NCBI GenBank assembly: GCA_009783605.1
Contig: WRDE01000073.1
Coordinates: 1 to 8,411, forward strand
Direction of reading: 5' to 3'
DNA from: Oscillospiraceae bacterium
GTDB lineage: Bacteria > Bacillota > Clostridia > Oscillospirales > Acutalibacteraceae
Length of the DNA: 8,411 nucleotides
The position numbers were made by a program, and so were the translations under genes. A model generated the notes under the pieces. The model had not been told where the DNA came from. It worked only from the letters and a program-made list of their open reading frames with translations, and did not search any database. Positions 6,537-8,411 of this stretch are shown one piece after another (within the stretch, counting starts at the first letter, position 1; each line of letters opens with the position of its first letter).

Positions 6537-7052
6537 TTATTCTGCCCTAATTACCGGTAAGAGGAAATGCAATGCTTGATTTAGCTTTGATTCTTCGTAT
6601 TCATTGTCAAAATGCAACCCGACCTTATTATTGAATTTATAGCCAATTTCGCCAATCATGTTATAGACTCCAGCATGATGCAAATCTGTAAATGATTTTC
6701 CATTCCCAACTTCGTAATCCGCCCATTCCGATTCCGATATAGATAACGTAAAAAGTTCCTCATTGTTGAATTTGGTGAAGTCATGCCTTCCCGATTTTTC
6801 CACGCATACCGTACAGCGGCAATCTGCATCAGATCGTCTTTCATTTCCTGATAAACAAACCCAAATTTGCTGAGGGATTGCCAATGTCTCCGCAAGCCTG
6901 TCCATCTGTCCACTATCTGTCAGTTCTTGAAGAAATGCACCGATCGAAGCACCATCTAACCGTACAAATCTTGAAAAACCGATTACTTCAAATGAGGACT
7001 TTTGAATAATTGTAATTCTGAAGCCATTAACAGTAAATTCTTTTACATTCAT
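6537..7052 (-). CDS. Stand-alone GyrI-like effector-binding protein
   Basis: This 171-residue protein resembles the GyrI-like small-molecule-binding domain found at the C-terminus of AraC-family regulators and in SbmC/GyrI. The pattern fits throughout: an opening strand ITIIQKSSFEVIGFSRFV (13-30), a helix DGASIGAFLQEL (33-44), IWVCLSG (63-69), a Cys-rich strand DCRCTVCVE (77-85), WADYEVG (110-116), and the closing block MIGEIGYKFN (132-141), FDNEYEE (148-154), LHFLLPVI (161-168). No helix-turn-helix is present, so it is not a DNA-binding regulator by itself. AAGGA 7 bases before the ATG supports the start. The gene begins 20 bases after gatB and is visibly AT-rich compared with both neighbours, which suggests recent arrival. 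Its ligand is unknown. Pairing with an Eis-like acetyltransferase is consistent with binding or sequestering a small toxic molecule, but that is inference. Confidence 0.75.
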   Translation of the reverse strand: MNVKEFTVNGFRITIIQKSSFEVIGFSRFVRLDGASIGAFLQELTDSGQMDRLAETLAIPQQIWVCLSGNERRSDADCRCTVCVEKSGRHDFTKFNNEELFTLSISESEWADYEVGNGKSFTDLHHAGVYNMIGEIGYKFNNKVGLHFDNEYEESKLNQALHFLLPVIRAE

Positions 7053-7072
7053 CTTGATATCCTTCTTTTGAT

Positions 7073-8411
7073 TTAGATATTCAGTAGTTTTATCAGCAGC
7101 TCATTCACCGACGCCGGATCCGCCTTGCCGCCGGTTTTGCGCATGATCCGCCCGACGAAAAAGGCGATAACCTTCTGGTTGCCGGCCTTATATTCCGCTA
7201 CCGAATCGGGATTTTCCGCCAGCACCTCCCGGACCGCCGCTTCGATCGAGCCCTCGTCCGAAACCATGCCCAGATTGTGCGCCGCCACATAGGCCGCCGG
7301 GTCGATATCCTCCTCCAGCACCTTGGCCAGCAGCTTTTTGCCAACCGTGCGGTTGACGGTTTTGTCGTCCACTAACTTCATCACCGCGGCGAATTTCCCG
7401 CCGTCGATTGCGATATCGTCCTCGCCCTTGTTGTCGCCCTTGGCGATGCTCAGCAGCTCGGTCAGGATCCAGTTGGCGACCTCTTTCGCTTTCGGGAACC
7501 GCGCCATCGCCGCGTCGAAAATGGCCGAGAGGTTGGCGCTGCCGGTGATCAGCCGGGCGTCGTATTCCGGCAATCCCAGCTCGCCGGTCAGCCGTTTGTA
7601 TTTCACATCCGCCGGCTCCGGCAGCCCGGCTCTGACCCGCTCGATCCATTCGGTTGTAATGTCGATCGGCATGAGTTCCGGGTTCGGGAAATACCGGTAG
7701 TCGGCGGCGGTTTCCTTCTCCCGCATGGCAAAGCTCATATTCCGGTCGTCGTCCCACCGCCGGGTCTCCTGCACCAGCTGTTCCCGGCCGGTTTCCAGCG
7801 CTTCGATGTGCCGGGCGGATTCGTAGGCGATGGCGCGGGCGATGGCGCGCAGCGAATTCATGTTTTTCATCTCGGTGCGGACGCCCAGTGTCTCGCTGCC
7901 GACCGGGCGGACCGACAGGTTGACGTCGCAGCGCATCGATCCCTCCTGCATCTTGCAGTCGGATACGCCGGCAAAGGTCAGCAGCGCCCGCAGCTTTTCG
8001 AGATAAGCGATCACCTCTTCGGCGCAGCGGAAATCGGGCAGGCTCACGATCTCGGTCAGCGGCACCGAGGTACGGTTGAAGTCCACTAACGAGGTATCGG
8101 TCCGCGGATCATGCACCAGCTTGCCGGCGTCCTCCTCGATATGGATCTGTTTGAGCCGGATGCGCTTTTGGACGGACTCCCCGCCGCCCTCCGGGCAGTA
8201 TTCGATATCCACCCAGCCGTTTTTGCAGATCGGGGCGAACCACTGGGTGATCTGGTAGCCGGCCGGCAGGTCGGGATAAAAATAATTCTTCTTGTCAAAA
8301 GTAATAACCGGGCTGATTTCACTATTGGTCACCAACCCGGCGGCGATCCCCAGCTCGACGGCTTTTTTATTGGTCACCGGCGGCATACCCGGCATCCCGG
8401 CGCAGGCCGGA
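7073..8411 (-). CDS. gatB: Asp/Glu-tRNA(Asn/Gln) amidotransferase subunit B (5' end outside window)
   Basis: GatB holds the kinase and transamidation site of the GatCAB complex, which turns misacylated Glu-tRNA(Gln) and Asp-tRNA(Asn) into the correct aminoacyl-tRNAs, using ammonia supplied by GatA. The 445 visible residues run from PACAGMPG, the equivalent of the CPVCLG-PG motif, to the stop; only some 35 N-terminal residues should be missing. The ATG at 8395 lies inside conserved sequence and is not the start. Visible signatures are VTNKKAVELG, KKNYFYPDLPAGYQITQ, VDFNRTSVPLTEIV, MRCDVNLSVRP, TEMKNMNSLRAIARAI and DYRYFPNPELMPIDI. A helical YqeY-like tail occupies about the last 150 residues and binds tRNA. 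gatC and gatA usually lie just upstream, which here would be beyond base 8411. No terminator follows, so the GyrI-like gene is probably read from the same transcript. Confidence 0.96.
   Translation of the reverse strand, partial: PACAGMPGMPPVTNKKAVELGIAAGLVTNSEISPVITFDKKNYFYPDLPAGYQITQWFAPICKNGWVDIEYCPEGGGESVQKRIRLKQIHIEEDAGKLVHDPRTDTSLVDFNRTSVPLTEIVSLPDFRCAEEVIAYLEKLRALLTFAGVSDCKMQEGSMRCDVNLSVRPVGSETLGVRTEMKNMNSLRAIARAIAYESARHIEALETGREQLVQETRRWDDDRNMSFAMREKETAADYRYFPNPELMPIDITTEWIERVRAGLPEPADVKYKRLTGELGLPEYDARLITGSANLSAIFDAAMARFPKAKEVANWILTELLSIAKGDNKGEDDIAIDGGKFAAVMKLVDDKTVNRTVGKKLLAKVLEEDIDPAAYVAAHNLGMVSDEGSIEAAVREVLAENPDSVAEYKAGNQKVIAFFVGRIMRKTGGKADPASVNELLIKLLNI

Noticed and set aside
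8393..8395. ATG at 8395 as the gatB start
   Set aside because: The frame stays open to the window edge and encodes PACAG, part of the conserved N-terminal motif, before this Met, so the gene is merely cut by the window.

Overview
The window looks like chromosomal DNA from a GC-rich member of the Clostridia, probably an uncultured gut or rumen lineage near the Oscillospiraceae. Three things suggest this: the long clostridial form of FGAM synthase (PurL), a DUF1846 protein, and a secreted serpin with dockerin-like repeats. Every gene I can support lies on the minus strand, so transcription runs from high to low coordinates. Many open frames exist on the plus strand, but they are antisense shadows of GC-rich coding sequence. 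I see no rRNA, tRNA, CRISPR array, insertion sequence or phage gene. The largest gene-free stretch is 136 bases.

In transcription order the layout is as follows. gatB (8411-7073, 5' end outside the window) encodes the B subunit of the tRNA-dependent amidotransferase. It is followed after 20 bases by an AT-rich gene for a stand-alone GyrI-like effector-binding protein (7052-6537). After 38 bases comes an Eis-family N-acetyltransferase (6498-5296), after 28 bases an SDR oxidoreductase (5267-4473), and after 19 bases a DUF1846 protein (4453-2972). No terminator is visible between these five genes, so they could share a transcript, although their functions are not obviously related.

The serpin gene (2883-1447) is a separate unit. 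It has a near-consensus promoter (TTGACA, 17 bases, TATACT), a strong ribosome binding site and a rho-independent terminator. A 17-base AT-rich palindrome overlaps its -35 box and could be an operator or an UP element. The product has a signal peptide, two degenerate dockerin-like repeats, a Pro/Asp-rich linker and a complete serpin fold with an unusual reactive centre loop.

purL (1310 to beyond base 1) has its own modest promoter, squeezed in just after the serpin terminator. Its 3' part is outside the window.

The housekeeping genes at the two ends (gatB, purL) frame an accessory middle. The most interesting items are the serpin with its regulatory region, and the GyrI-like plus Eis pair, which may handle small toxic molecules. 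No wholly new system is demonstrated; the novelty claims below are graded accordingly.
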